A stretch of DNA of 35,309 nucleotides from an uncultured Prevotella sp. (GCA_937898715.1 CALEKA010000019.1:1-35309); one strand, 5' to 3'. Counted from the first letter of the stretch, positions 9,901-16,769 are shown. Translations and numbers: made by a program. Notes: generated by a model from the sequence alone, not told the origin.

Positions 9901-11781
9901 CGTATTCTTTAATTGCCAGAAATCGGCCCACGATTCCTTCGTATTGAGTGCCACTTTACCTTGATCAACGGCTTCGGTGAGGCGGAATATGGTAGCTTCG
10001 CGCTTAAGGTCGGTGCGAGAGTATCCGTCTGTCGCGCTCTTCTGTGTAAGGAACCACCCATCCTGTGTCACCAAGTAAACGTCGCCCCATTCGTTGGCCT
10101 CGATCATCTTCCACTTGTAGGCATCACCGCTAAGGTCTGACTTGTTTTCGGTCACAGCCACTTGCAGGTGGGCAGTGCTATTGCTGCGAGTGTAGAGCCA
10201 GTCTTTGCCATAGTTGTTGTTGCCCCAGGTGGTGCCGATGTTGTAAAGGTGAGAACGCTTGTCGGTGCTCATCTCGGGTAGGTCGGCTCCAACAATGTCT
10301 TCGGTGATGAGCATTACTGCATAGCGAGAGTTGGCTTTTACGATAGAGAACGTGCCATTGCGTACGCCCAGCGCATATTCCTCCTGTCCGGGGAGAAGCA
10401 TCTGATAGCGCACGATGCCTTCTGCCTCGTAGTAAGTGTTTTGCGTCCACCCGAATGCGGTAGCGTCGGAGGCATTGGTAGTAAATGAGAATTTCCCATC
10501 GTGGTAGGCGAGCCAGCGCTTGTCGGCATTTTGTAGGCGGATAGTATGATTGTTGGTGTTAGCGTCGGGATACCATGCATAGGCGTCGTCCATTGTGGCG
10601 CCTGCTTCGAGCGTGCGAGCGGTGAGTTCCTGTCCGTCGTCGGTAGTGCTCAGCACGGCGCGTCCTTCACCCGTAAACTGCATGAAGTGGGGCACCTGCT
10701 CAGCATCTCCTGTTGCTTCAAAGCGTAAGCGGTTGAAGGCATAGCAATAGTTGCCTAAGCCCTTACCGATGGTCGATGAATAATTGGTGCCAAGGTTGCT
10801 CTTGAGTCCGCCCATCTGTTGCTGGTTGCCTTCGAAGAAGTAGGCGTTGTTGCCCACGTTGCGCAGTTGCCAGAAGTCGTACCAATACTGACCGTTGATA
10901 TTGGTCTGTTTGCCTTGTTGATTGTACCAGCTCACCTGACCTTGGTCGATAGCCTCTACGAGGCGGAAAACGGCTGCGTCGTTGCGACTGGAGGTACGCG
11001 TATAGGGATCGTTGGCCGAGGCCTGTGTGATGTACCATCCATCCTTAGTCTTGAATACCACATCGCCCATATCGTTAGCCTCCGTGATGCTCCACTTGTA
11101 GGCGTCTTTATTCTTATTGCTGGCGTCGCCCACGCGTACGCTGGTCGACTCTGTGCCCGATGTGTAGAGCCAGTCTTTACCTACAGCGTCGTCGCCCCAC
11201 TGCGTGCCGATGTTGTAATAATACTTGAAGTTGATGCTGCTCATCGTGGGCAGAGTGGGGCCTACCACATTGTCGGTGATGAGCACTACGGCATAGCGTG
11301 AGTTCTTCTTCACCACGGTGAGCCCGCTGCTTGTCACGCCCACGGCATAACCACTCAGCCCGGGAATCTCAAGTTGATGGCGGTCGAGCCCCTCTTGTGT
11401 ATAGTAGGTGTTGCTCGTCCAACTGAAACTCGTTGCTTGCGAGGCATCGGTGGTGGTAGCGAAAGTATTGTTGGAGAATACGAGCCAACGACCATCGCCA
11501 TTCTTCAGTTGCACGTTTGTTCCCATCGTGCCCTTTAGAGTGAATGAAAGCGTCCATTTGTAGGTGGCATCGCTGGGTGTTGTCTCGTTGGGAGTGCCGG
11601 CTACGGGCGTTCGTGCATCGTTTACGTAGAGAACGGTACGGCCCATGCCTGAGAATTGCACGTAGCCCGTCTGCGTGGTCTCTGTCGTGGCAGCTTTTTG
11701 TCCATAAACGCTAAGAGCCGTCATCGGTGAGAGGACGGCTATGAAGAGGCATATATATAGATATGATAAAAGGTGCTTCAT
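904..11781 (-). CDS. Giant secreted repeat protein with T9SS-like C-terminal domain, putative fimbria-associated adhesin
   Basis: About 3,625 residues. I choose the start MKHLLSYLYICLF, eight codons inside the longest frame, because it gives a clean signal peptide (residues 1 to about 28) and has aaaagg about 10 nt upstream. Residues of about 40-365, 366-679 and 680-989 are three tandem copies of a module opening with (Y/H)xQF(S/T)GxGR and containing (N/D)TYYxxEG and SRYAV. A fourth, diverged copy starts near 990 (GYILFSGLGPFP), and further W/F-rich beta-trefoil-like segments follow. Later parts include a jelly-roll-like segment and a WTGNAGTTDW...NNW motif seen in Bacteroidetes surface proteins. 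The last 75 residues (about 3551-3625) resemble a T9SS sorting domain (VQVVDAAGREL...LPAGAYVIDA). It is the last gene of the fimbrial locus, 64 bp after the preceding one. By analogy with P. gingivalis Mfa5 it may be exported by T9SS and attach to fimbriae, but I see no von Willebrand A or MIDAS motif, so it is not a Mfa5 homologue by sequence. The lectin-like role is inference. Confidence 0.85.
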   Translation of the reverse strand: MKHLLSYLYICLFIAVLSPMTALSVYGQKAATTETTQTGYVQFSGMGRTVLYVNDARTPVAGTPNETTPSDATYKWTLSFTLKGTMGTNVQLKNGDGRWLVFSNNTFATTTDASQATSFSWTSNTYYTQEGLDRHQLEIPGLSGYAVGVTSSGLTVVKKNSRYAVVLITDNVVGPTLPTMSSINFKYYYNIGTQWGDDAVGKDWLYTSGTESTSVRVGDASNKNKDAYKWSITEANDMGDVVFKTKDGWYITQASANDPYTRTSSRNDAAVFRLVEAIDQGQVSWYNQQGKQTNINGQYWYDFWQLRNVGNNAYFFEGNQQQMGGLKSNLGTNYSSTIGKGLGNYCYAFNRLRFEATGDAEQVPHFMQFTGEGRAVLSTTDDGQELTARTLEAGATMDDAYAWYPDANTNNHTIRLQNADKRWLAYHDGKFSFTTNASDATAFGWTQNTYYEAEGIVRYQMLLPGQEEYALGVRNGTFSIVKANSRYAVMLITEDIVGADLPEMSTDKRSHLYNIGTTWGNNNYGKDWLYTRSNSTAHLQVAVTENKSDLSGDAYKWKMIEANEWGDVYLVTQDGWFLTQKSATDGYSRTDLKREATIFRLTEAVDQGKVALNTKESWADFWQLKNTANGTFFFEGSNNQMGGTSNALATSGFNEGLGKYCYSFNRVKFADTGETTSFENYLQFSGMGRHILYEQSGKVMARELQKDVTQLPADSCLWIFDTSSADGVYLRNGLNHFLRIEKGDKGYTFSAVADMAQATLLTTSHDTYYNAEGINRYNVLLASDNTLALGIDNNGVLTMVPAGSRYAVIRMSDNVKGAEAITLSNSEVQKVYNLAWLYEDSSTSFSKNYVYANAPSAFTSTANSLQANSLRYQWTLEATSDGSGDFYLKSMSGYYAAQTSTAASLSLTDKESSAARFRLVEADDKAAKYADHWQMKNVDNGQFIFVGWSNAYGGTSNGINIIYDGVTKGNYNYSNNRMIFIPIEAKLRGYILFSGLGPFPLCDGNDHGRPFVHHGVKDINYKGHKWVLVSHKAQEGNSTVYQLKSDQDNYIGWDAKRNFFTTADPAEAYPFRLRYSTYQNNECLRYELCSAEGKALSSNWAPTKNMSDELFWGNTGTRYSVLRFADFISGPTLPEANARGKDLAVYTINTSSEDFSHRMLCDSISANLLSSELIPDEDYTSQGDRGQLSDYVRYCWVATPTLTNGKQVGDCIVRSFRGNYLSYDATKSRFYVTTDASKAAIIRLIENDFQTDSWQLQYIGTTATDGTFTPFTSQTNIFQYKPNTGTSTTNGNYFTLGSPSSQYNYLRVDTVDVYPGFSNEQGGTLRSMVFYHVTGSPALRKVPSSDVVDANGTNNTVASVTWKLIGNRDDFVVRQYDNSYIAYDAATKRFFTTTDKAQAMRFRMMQNTLKTGDIITWCFCPLGADGLLPDAPQCIQRNDDGSLSLVDYQGNYTKAETGIYVTPRTSPYFSSSEKAYYQYLYFPATGTSPKLYLTGSDNGDLRAYAAQKAINQVKPSQGKVEFLNNQLWAFVGPHDDFVIMSRDSTYLAYNAAGAATEYDVEERSDCFVPVTDYESAAHFLVHSDEDNPLKGDYSVQYIRGETVTGQEGKFLQMLHADAVSANPTTGQSARDAYWYLGLQESNAPALIPEDWTVSDAEDYKDYRIIHKRPWFVREAQDLPSEVSMTGFVDKDNTPGFTQNEYTGDLIQQTNVFTTHFYVKDGTQRYFYLPSMSRFADVNTGSVIDVSASTIRAYQRFYNYETEGPLDSHRVILKRKSRREYANGTVMGSLLNLNRYYGAFVGEEVTFQMPVLTPDHYRYTMGLDASAYTDFVDYFGDNALVYEDTLRTTQGVALPELQNMVEPTLSGRYLYVVHNAREMADSLARCYDGSDQWIETHEITFPKKKVNFKNCTVPLNMQLQNYWIYDSNLRDATPEEKNRSLVNLTNYKYLKFEVEGNAGIQVYYPSGVTADDQLPIDGASHQNADLSTCRFIRFLYPKAKADGTVDRTTKSLALPDEIGFAWGDSAVIKIYAYSPDSKKSYNLARFVLHFADDTEPLPYTEVLGYATSTSGTPLSGASKYLSPRSPQALAEEYGGARATIDFNAERFKPFLTPPFGVSTTNKRYNRVSTGSNQPLASSTTLDYSYGVPLLYEHTSYDFQPYIYNNANSMSENTWGSYTICRQFKVNWISSSKNMYHPVRTLYKQAYTDKDYDDTDAAFMYIDASELPGKFCSLEYNGSLCKGSRLYFSAWLSSPDALWRNVSTKTGGDAPGNVILTVKGIQVDPLTQKAIKEVVLYNYCPGPIFEVARNADGTTLSRGENEEGVWQQVYFSFINNHDEDFQRYELTLDNACTNSNGGDIMIDEVQMFAMKPTVKMERTTPVCGQHVTLAKLTCDYSSMLSSLGLKENETPSEGMPRMWYCVLDKEAYEKELQGITRPTQADVQRAFDAALVGDPQSNDDELKAFRSVSFSTRYTDIPQFSYREALSDKVKGAIIRRETDSKGERHMIISDKVSASKMKGNHKYYLVFVPRYGDSPITEENAVAEFQVGDSCCIRSEFETAASASFIDEAADSLSAGNLITVCANQSVNITAKLNGINQDGTLATIQPMYDWWLDYVACDFTHVYITTDGTIQEYANAQAHQQGEVSLREALINFRHYYPTATSLSDVTPHTIDPAYVLTSGQIAGLKTLVQPTPEEVDDQGNITSPGHMAPLHLYATSLNLTMPEPEGDPADAPKNVITLLPIEVNVADTVVYCFDPQQLRIAVTGIAPKMNVGFRPLESVYPQYMDDATLRIGKDFLPRVSASSFITPPDEMLRIPLRNITVVSTETAIGLKKIDREGMKYAPVYLVGTNDASMRVYDETAGVADFRQVGRVYALSAPRSNSSGIESYADLFFFSDFQPREGYYYTLRFGYVEEFPADHEQTEAESTVCDGSLVFDLCIVPRYQVWTGNAGTTDWTDDNNWARADHADLLQSATASSYLSNADNGTAHGYVPMYFTNVVVSSKAKQWPRLYAIDDNGETDRIMQFNSANAPNPRTATKDIEYDLVVDGKLSQQVGTATYYVCRPFHTYTCSDIVLQQGTEIVHSERLLSYDKAWMEYGIRAGRWYTLGSPFQRMYAGDWYAPTLGGRQQSPYFQSVTFQPALHDRFSPAVYQRGWDKATASVYYLQNGTGTTTLSADVAIKADWSAVYNDVTERYDQGGFSLKVNPQGKAGRKFTNLLFRLPKEDETYSYYKHEGTGTYDQHTVTVARADAQGTVQGPNLTARLNTDLITSATPTLTQTLTNHAAGNRYFLVSNPFTCGLDMREFFRTNGTDVIQPEYWLLTEQGQTAVMRGPGATGWISVNADTEASEGILAPGQGFFVVANAQAVKQTTEGSQLQVKFTADMQTSVCQPSGQVALRSPKRTSPLPLLRITAHRDSMQSEAILGKTSEATNHFSAAEDMQLLLDGTQPDAPMVYTTADSVATTINLRRSFFRVPIGVMSSSDAPVSLTFSGMSGFNETLSLLDDQTGAVYPLTLASGTGQTNSVTVEVPGITSGRFYLLSSEQPSPEEQLTDDRPYCIVSQGSVSIYGNALHPLTYVQVVDAAGRELYHLTPFLASIKLKLPAGAYVIDARTQTKRNVMKVSVE

Positions 11782-11845
11782 TGCGTGGTTACCTTTTTCA
11801 GTCATTGGTTTCAGCTATAAAGAATGCGTTTTTGCATTCTCTTAA

Positions 11846-13258
11846 TTAATCGTTGGTCTCAGCAATAAAGAAAACGGTGCGGTTGTACACTTGCGTCTGA
11901 CTTTCATTCACCTTGAGGTAAGCCGTGATGTGCACGCTGGCTCGTCCCGTGTTTCCGCTGAGCGTACCGAGGATCTCGCCCGTGGTCTGATCGACGTGCG
12001 GACGGGTAGAGAAGATGCTCGAGGGGTCGTTCACCTGCATGGTGTAGCTCTCTACGCGAGCCGTATTGTTGAGCGTGAACCATTCTTCTGGGTTGTCGCG
12101 ATCGGCATAGCGATAGATGTGAGGAATGAGTTGGAAGTCGCCTGCGCCCTTGAAGGTGGCATAGTACTCATCGTTGTGTTTCACCATGCTGTAGGGCGGG
12201 TAGCCCCCGATGGGCGGATAGAAGAATGCCTCGAGGTCGAACAGGAAGTCGGTCAGCGTGATGGGCACCATCACGAGCGCATTGCGCGGTGCATCGCTTA
12301 GGGTGATCAAGGCGTGGCGCTCGTCGGCTTGCCACTCTGTGCCCGAGAGACGCTTCAGCGTGATGTTGATCGGGAATCGGCCCGTGGCGTGATCCGTTTG
12401 GCTCTCGTTGATGTATTGGTCGGGTAAAGCTACGTTGGCTTGCCCCTCAGAGAGTTCTAATGGAGCATCAGCTTGGTCGAAATAAGTGAACGTCTGTGTG
12501 GCTCTTTGCGCCGCATTGGGCCATGAGATGCACACGCCGTTGTTGTCGTCCTTGGGTGGAAAGAGGTAGATGGACGTGCCGTTGGCGGTGATATTTCCCA
12601 CCGTGACTTTCTCCACGCGCACCTTGCTTGCCGTTTGATTGGTGAAGAGAAAGCGCAACTTCGATAGTTGACGGTAAAGCTGAAGTTCCACGGTCTCGTC
12701 GTTGCTCAGTTCGTGGCTCTCGATGTTGGTCATAGGGATCCCCTCGGGGTGAACTGATAGATCGAAGTTGTTGAAGGCACACGTCGTCGTGGCGCTTGCA
12801 GCGGCACTGGCAGGTGCTTGGCTTCCTACGCGGAAGTTCAGTCCTTGAATGCTGAGGCTACTCAGCTCTGAGGCATCGCTTCCAGCGATCTGTGAAGTGT
12901 TGGCGGCTATGTTGCCGAAGTTGTAGAAGGTATAAGTGCCACTCTCGGTGGTGATATACTTGATTACTTCGCGTTCCGACTCATCACTGGGCTTCACGGC
13001 GATGATGTTGGTCACCCTTCCGCTCTCGTCAGCCATTACCACGTAGGCCGTGTGCATCATCTCTCCATCCGCAGCGTTGGGATCGGTCCAGACTGCTCGG
13101 CTCTGGCTTGCCATCGGCGTGGTGGCGAGGGTGAGTTTGACGGTGATGGGCGCTTGGTGGCGTCCGTTTGGGCTGGGATCGTCTGAAGCACAGGAGGAGA
13201 GAATGGCTCCTGTGGCTATGAGTAGTGCTATTGTATGTAGAGAGCGTAGGATGTGCAT
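11846..13258 (-). CDS. Fimbrillin-like lipoprotein, third gene of the fimbrial locus
   Basis: 470 residues. The N-terminus is a lipoprotein signal with lipobox LSSC (acylated C23), which supports the start. A first beta-strand (ITVKLTLATT) is followed by SQSRAV with Arg54, matching the place where FimA/Mfa1-type precursors carry a protease-sensitive Arg. The rest is beta-rich and ends NRTVFFIAETND. It is probably an accessory or minor fimbrial subunit, or the outer-membrane anchor (FimB/Mfa2 role); the sequence alone does not decide which. It follows the second lipoprotein gene after 253 bp containing repeats and precedes the giant gene by 64 bp. Confidence 0.75.
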   Translation of the reverse strand: MHILRSLHTIALLIATGAILSSCASDDPSPNGRHQAPITVKLTLATTPMASQSRAVWTDPNAADGEMMHTAYVVMADESGRVTNIIAVKPSDESEREVIKYITTESGTYTFYNFGNIAANTSQIAGSDASELSSLSIQGLNFRVGSQAPASAAASATTTCAFNNFDLSVHPEGIPMTNIESHELSNDETVELQLYRQLSKLRFLFTNQTASKVRVEKVTVGNITANGTSIYLFPPKDDNNGVCISWPNAAQRATQTFTYFDQADAPLELSEGQANVALPDQYINESQTDHATGRFPINITLKRLSGTEWQADERHALITLSDAPRNALVMVPITLTDFLFDLEAFFYPPIGGYPPYSMVKHNDEYYATFKGAGDFQLIPHIYRYADRDNPEEWFTLNNTARVESYTMQVNDPSSIFSTRPHVDQTTGEILGTLSGNTGRASVHITAYLKVNESQTQVYNRTVFFIAETND

Positions 13259-13332
13259 AGTGTGGGGTGATTCTTATTGGTAGCAGTTGGCGGTTGGCAT
13301 GGTGAGGTTGCAAGTATGCTTTGTAGGGCGGA

Positions 13333-13363
13333 TGCCGACGCGGGACGCGTCGCCCACGGAACT
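13333..13363 (-). repeat. 31-bp palindromic repeat, copy 2 of 8
   Basis: A full copy lies inside the fimbrial locus, between the second and third genes. It is followed by copy 3 in the same orientation. In the messenger RNA it would fold into a hairpin and could affect decay or read-through. Confidence 0.75.
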
Positions 13364-13397
13364 GGGGAATAGGTTTCTTGTTTGTTCTTGCTCTTGA

Positions 13398-13428
13398 TGC
13401 CGACGCGGGACGCGTCGCCCCCGGTACT
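13398..13428 (-). repeat. 31-bp palindromic repeat, copy 3 of 8
   Basis: Direct repeat of copy 2, 65 bp further along. It differs in the outer flank (ccccggtact instead of ccacggaact). Confidence 0.75.
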
Positions 13429-13449
13429 GGCTGTGAACTTGCAAGAATG

Positions 13450-13494
13450 TAATACTTAATACTTTATACTTAATACTTTATACTTAATACTTTT
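13450..13494. repeat. 14-bp AT-rich tandem repeat
   Basis: About three units of actttatacttaat lie within the spacer between the second and third fimbrial genes, right after the palindromic repeats and 17 bp beyond the stop codon of the second gene. No function can be assigned. Confidence 0.7.
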
Positions 13495-13511
13495 CCCACA
13501 AGAACTCTGTC

Positions 13512-14957
13512 TCACATTTCTATCTCCGGCACGCGGATCGGCGTCCAGTCTCTCACCTCGAGCATGACGATACCTAAGGCAGTGACTCGATTGATGCGGA
13601 TGCGGTAGATGTTGTTGCGCACGATGCCATATTTCATGGGCACGTTGTCGGCGCTGGTGTGGTTGGGGTCAGCGTGACGTATGAAGTAGTAGTAAGTCTT
13701 CTCGCTGTAAGTATAGCTGCCATCCGCCTGATGTTTGCCATAATAGCCGCGCATCATGATGCCCGTGGCAAAACGTTCCTTGTTGCTCTGCAGCGAGAGC
13801 GTGTTCTCCTGTGCGTAAGTCAGGATGCTGAATGCCGTACGTCCGTCTGTGTTGAGCGGGTCGGGCTCCCGCAGGGGCCAAGCCTCTGCATCGCTGAGGC
13901 TCTCCATTTGGCCGTAAGGATAGGTATAGGCTAATCCCTCTACCGCCGTTTGTCCCTTCAGGCTTGTCCAGGGGTCGAGCACGAAGTTGGTCGCCATGCC
14001 TTGCGCATCGGTTGTCTCCGTGCCGAGATACTGGATGGTCTGTGTGCCATCCGTGGCTTGGCTCACACGGCGGATGAGCTGTACGCCCGAAGCCTGGAGA
14101 TTGAAGGGCGTCACCGAGCAGAGGTAGAAGCAATCGGAAGTAGCTTTATTGTCGGTCGATTGATATATGGTGTATCGGTAAGTGTTGGTAAGTGTGACGC
14201 TCTGAGTGGCGCCTTCGGGTGTGAGTGTGATTTTGGGCACAAGGGTGCCGCCTTGCGCTGAAGCATCGCCCGTAGAGAAGTCTATACGAGCTGCCAATCG
14301 GCCGATGTTGACGGGCCCCACGTGGATGGGATTGTCTGCTCCGCCTTCGCCCTCAATGGTCACGTCGGCGTCCTTCGTTGAGGTCATGGCAAAGTGGGTC
14401 GCTGTGGTGGGATCATTTCCCGTTTGGTCGTAAAGGCGGGTGCAGAGCATGTTGCGCACCTCGCCGAGCGTATGTCCCTTAAGGCTCTGCTGGTTGCCCA
14501 TGTTGGCAAGTACGATCACGTGGTAGTGGCCCGTCAGGAAGGGCTCGTCGGCATGGAGCAATCCTGTGGTGTACTGCGTAATGCCGCTATCGTCTGTCAC
14601 GTTTGTAAAACTTGTGGCATAGAGCGCATAAGTAATGGGTGTATTCTCGTCTCCGTTGATTCCGTTCTGGTCTTGATAGAAGAGCAGCGTAGCGTCGGTC
14701 ACTTTGCGCTCGCGCTCGTAGCCCCAATCACGTCCGTCGCCATCTTCTCCTCCCAGAGGACTTCGTGAAGCCGTGGCAGAGGGCTGTGCAGCGGTGAGTG
14801 TGAGGGTGAAGTAAGTGCCATGCAGCTGGAGCGTAGGCTTCTGGTCGAAGTCGGTCTGTCCTTCCGGCTCGTCGCTTCCCGACTGGCACGCCGTGAGCGC
14901 CCCCTCTGCCAAGCAGAGTTGGAATAGGAGAAGCAGTAAGTATGCGAGTCGTTGCAT
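13512..14957 (-). CDS. Fimbrillin-like lipoprotein (Mfa1/FimA type), second gene of the fimbrial locus
   Basis: 481 residues from the start MQRLAYLLLLLF. The frame stays open for 39 further codons upstream, but only this start places the lipoprotein signal (lipobox LTAC, C24) at the N-terminus. A beta-strand (YFTLTLTA) then SATASRSP (Arg65) follows, as in Mfa1-type precursors. The C-terminal part has YYFIRHADP and KYGIVRNNIYRIRINRV, the YGIVRNNxYR(I/V)xIN signature shared with the upstream major fimbrillin. The chain ends at VRDWTPIRVPEIEM. It is likely a fimbrial shaft or accessory subunit. The 141-bp gap to the upstream gene contains a terminator-like hairpin, so it may be expressed at a lower level. 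Confidence 0.85.
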   Translation of the reverse strand: MQRLAYLLLLLFQLCLAEGALTACQSGSDEPEGQTDFDQKPTLQLHGTYFTLTLTAAQPSATASRSPLGGEDGDGRDWGYERERKVTDATLLFYQDQNGINGDENTPITYALYATSFTNVTDDSGITQYTTGLLHADEPFLTGHYHVIVLANMGNQQSLKGHTLGEVRNMLCTRLYDQTGNDPTTATHFAMTSTKDADVTIEGEGGADNPIHVGPVNIGRLAARIDFSTGDASAQGGTLVPKITLTPEGATQSVTLTNTYRYTIYQSTDNKATSDCFYLCSVTPFNLQASGVQLIRRVSQATDGTQTIQYLGTETTDAQGMATNFVLDPWTSLKGQTAVEGLAYTYPYGQMESLSDAEAWPLREPDPLNTDGRTAFSILTYAQENTLSLQSNKERFATGIMMRGYYGKHQADGSYTYSEKTYYYFIRHADPNHTSADNVPMKYGIVRNNIYRIRINRVTALGIVMLEVRDWTPIRVPEIEM

Positions 14958-15000
14958 GGGTTGAGATAAAGTGGGAGCTCTATGAGCTTTCTTATAATGT

Positions 15001-15035
15001 AAAAAAGGCGGAAGGGGGCACGACTGCGCTTCCGC
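15001..15035 (-). terminator. Intrinsic terminator-like hairpin between first and second fimbrial genes (possible attenuator)
   Basis: On the minus strand gcggaag pairs with cttccgc (15029-15035 with 15008-15014) around a 14-nt loop and is followed by cttttttac, a run of six T (15001-15006). The upstream segment 15049-15059 can pair with the loop segment 15018-15028 (10 of 11 positions, one a G-U wobble), which would compete with the terminator. It lies 64 bp past the major fimbrillin stop codon. Partial termination here would give excess major subunit; the competing fold as a switch is inference. Confidence 0.65.
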
Positions 15036-15098
15036 TCGTGGGTGGTGGCGCGGTCGTACTCTCTCTTCCGTCAAAGTATTAGAACTGATTATCAGCCA

Positions 15099-16769
15099 TT
15101 AGAGGTCGATATCCTGTGAGCGATAAGCCCATGAGAGGATATTGATGTCGCAGTCGATGTAGTAGTTGTTTTCATCATCGATGCGGTTGGTCGGCACGTC
15201 GATGGTAGGTTCGCCAGGGTTCTTTACGGTGTTGATGTTTACGCGATACCAGTTATTGCGCACGATGCCATAGCGGCCGAGGTCGTAAGCCTCAGTGTAG
15301 CTGGTATGGTTGGTGCCATTCCATGATTCAGAGAAATCGTTGAAGTGGCGCACGCGAGCCCAGTAGTAGCAGATGCCACCTTTGTACACCTTGATGCTAC
15401 CGATAGCCTCGTTTACCTTGTTCACTTGCTCCTGGGTAACGGAACTCTGGAAGGAGTTGGTCGTCAACTTATTGTCAACTGTAGCATACAGGTCGTTCAT
15501 ATTAATGTTAGGAATGCTGCTGCCTTCGTTGTGGTTGATTTCTCTGATCTTATTGTTGATGAGCGTTTCTGCCTGTGAGGCGTGAAGCGGAGTCGTAGTC
15601 GAACCGATGGTGTACCAGTCTTCTCCATCAGTGAAGCCGGCGGGCACATACTTGGCTTTGAACACTACGCGAGTGGTCTGATCCTGCGTCTGATGTGCGA
15701 TGTCGAAGGTGTTTTCGAGGCAATACTCGGAAGCGTCGAGGTCGGTAGTGACATTTGCGCTCTCGTTGCCGGGCGTGAAGATGTAGAGCTGGGAAGTGCT
15801 CGTAGTCTTGTAGTTAGGATCCTGTGCCCAATAGATGCGCTTTGGCTCTACGCCGCCTACAAACTGCTCTACGGGATAGGTCGTCGTGTTCAGCCACTTG
15901 TCGTCCACTTGTCGGCTCACGTAGGCAGCGTTGTTGGTGATGTTGAGTGTCCACTTCAGGATGGTGATCTTTGCACCAGCGTTGCCCGAACCTGTAGGCA
16001 CGGTGTAAGTACCATTTGTCCAACCAGCAGCATTGGGCTTAATGCCAGCTTCCACCTTGCCTACGGCACGCTCCACGTAGACCTTAGCAGGGGTAGCTTT
16101 GGCTTTTTCAATCGTGTTTTGAGCTGTAACCGTGGCATAACGCTCGATGGTCGAACCCTTCACGATAGGTGCTGTGGTCATGAAGAAGCAGCCATCCGTG
16201 GTACCGTCCATGGTGAAGCGGTCTATCTTGTTGTATTTGTTGCTTGCCAGGTCTTCTCTGCTATTGTTGATAGAGAACGACATGTTCTGGTAGTCGCTCA
16301 GTGTACGTATGCCACTGAAGTTGAACTTGCCATTGTTGTTCATTATCACGATCACGTGCTTATCGCCCGTTGTCACCTTCATGGCGTCGGTCTTAGCGGT
16401 GGTTTCCACGTTTTGGTTGTCGCCCGTCAGGCTCGTCCAGCTATCTACTGCGGGGAGGGTATTGTTTTCGGTAGAATAGATGCGTTCGAGGTTGTTGCTG
16501 TCGTCGAAGATAAGCACGGTTACGTCGTGAATCTTGTATTCGGCTGCTGTGCCCTGCTTAAAGTTGTCATTATTGTTGGTCTCAGCTCTTGATGCGCTGC
16601 GCATGCTTGATGATGCGGGGGCAGAAGAAGTAGGTGCCTTGATGCTCAGCGAGATGTAGCCATCTCCTACGCCGCCACCCTTGTTGCCGCCATTGATGAC
16701 GGGGTCGTCCGATGAGCAACCTGCTGCCAATACGGCAGCCAGTGCTACTGAAAAGATTGTCTTTTTCAT
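15099..16769 (-). CDS. Major fimbrillin, Mfa1/FimA-type lipoprotein precursor
   Basis: 556 residues. Lipoprotein signal MKKTIFSVALAAVLAAGC (acylated C18), a Gly/Asn linker, a beta-strand (YISLSIKA) and MRSASRAE with Arg57 and Arg61. In P. gingivalis precursors a cut after Arg in this place releases the first strand and allows strand-exchange polymerisation. The middle has VLIFDDSNNLERIYS and HVIVIMNNNGKF typical of the family. The C-terminal half has YYWARVRHFND and RYGIVRNNWYRVNINTVKNPGEPT, the hallmark of Mfa1-type fimbrillins. It is the first gene of the locus, preceded by a leader of roughly 270 nt if the proposed promoter is right. The maturation protease in this organism is not in the window. 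Confidence 0.9.
   Translation of the reverse strand: MKKTIFSVALAAVLAAGCSSDDPVINGGNKGGGVGDGYISLSIKAPTSSAPASSSMRSASRAETNNNDNFKQGTAAEYKIHDVTVLIFDDSNNLERIYSTENNTLPAVDSWTSLTGDNQNVETTAKTDAMKVTTGDKHVIVIMNNNGKFNFSGIRTLSDYQNMSFSINNSREDLASNKYNKIDRFTMDGTTDGCFFMTTAPIVKGSTIERYATVTAQNTIEKAKATPAKVYVERAVGKVEAGIKPNAAGWTNGTYTVPTGSGNAGAKITILKWTLNITNNAAYVSRQVDDKWLNTTTYPVEQFVGGVEPKRIYWAQDPNYKTTSTSQLYIFTPGNESANVTTDLDASEYCLENTFDIAHQTQDQTTRVVFKAKYVPAGFTDGEDWYTIGSTTTPLHASQAETLINNKIREINHNEGSSIPNINMNDLYATVDNKLTTNSFQSSVTQEQVNKVNEAIGSIKVYKGGICYYWARVRHFNDFSESWNGTNHTSYTEAYDLGRYGIVRNNWYRVNINTVKNPGEPTIDVPTNRIDDENNYYIDCDINILSWAYRSQDIDL

Noticed and set aside
904..11781. Von Willebrand A domain as in Mfa5
   Set aside because: No DxSxS MIDAS motif was found by eye; the analogy with Mfa5 rests on position and the T9SS-like tail only.
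14958..15074. Upstream start for the second fimbrial lipoprotein (39 extra codons)
   Set aside because: It would bury the lipoprotein signal, and the DNA there forms the terminator-like hairpin.
15582..16592. 336-codon plus-strand reading frame
   Set aside because: It is fully antisense to the major fimbrillin, whose lipoprotein signal and family motifs are clear. The translated frame lacks any recognisable domain.
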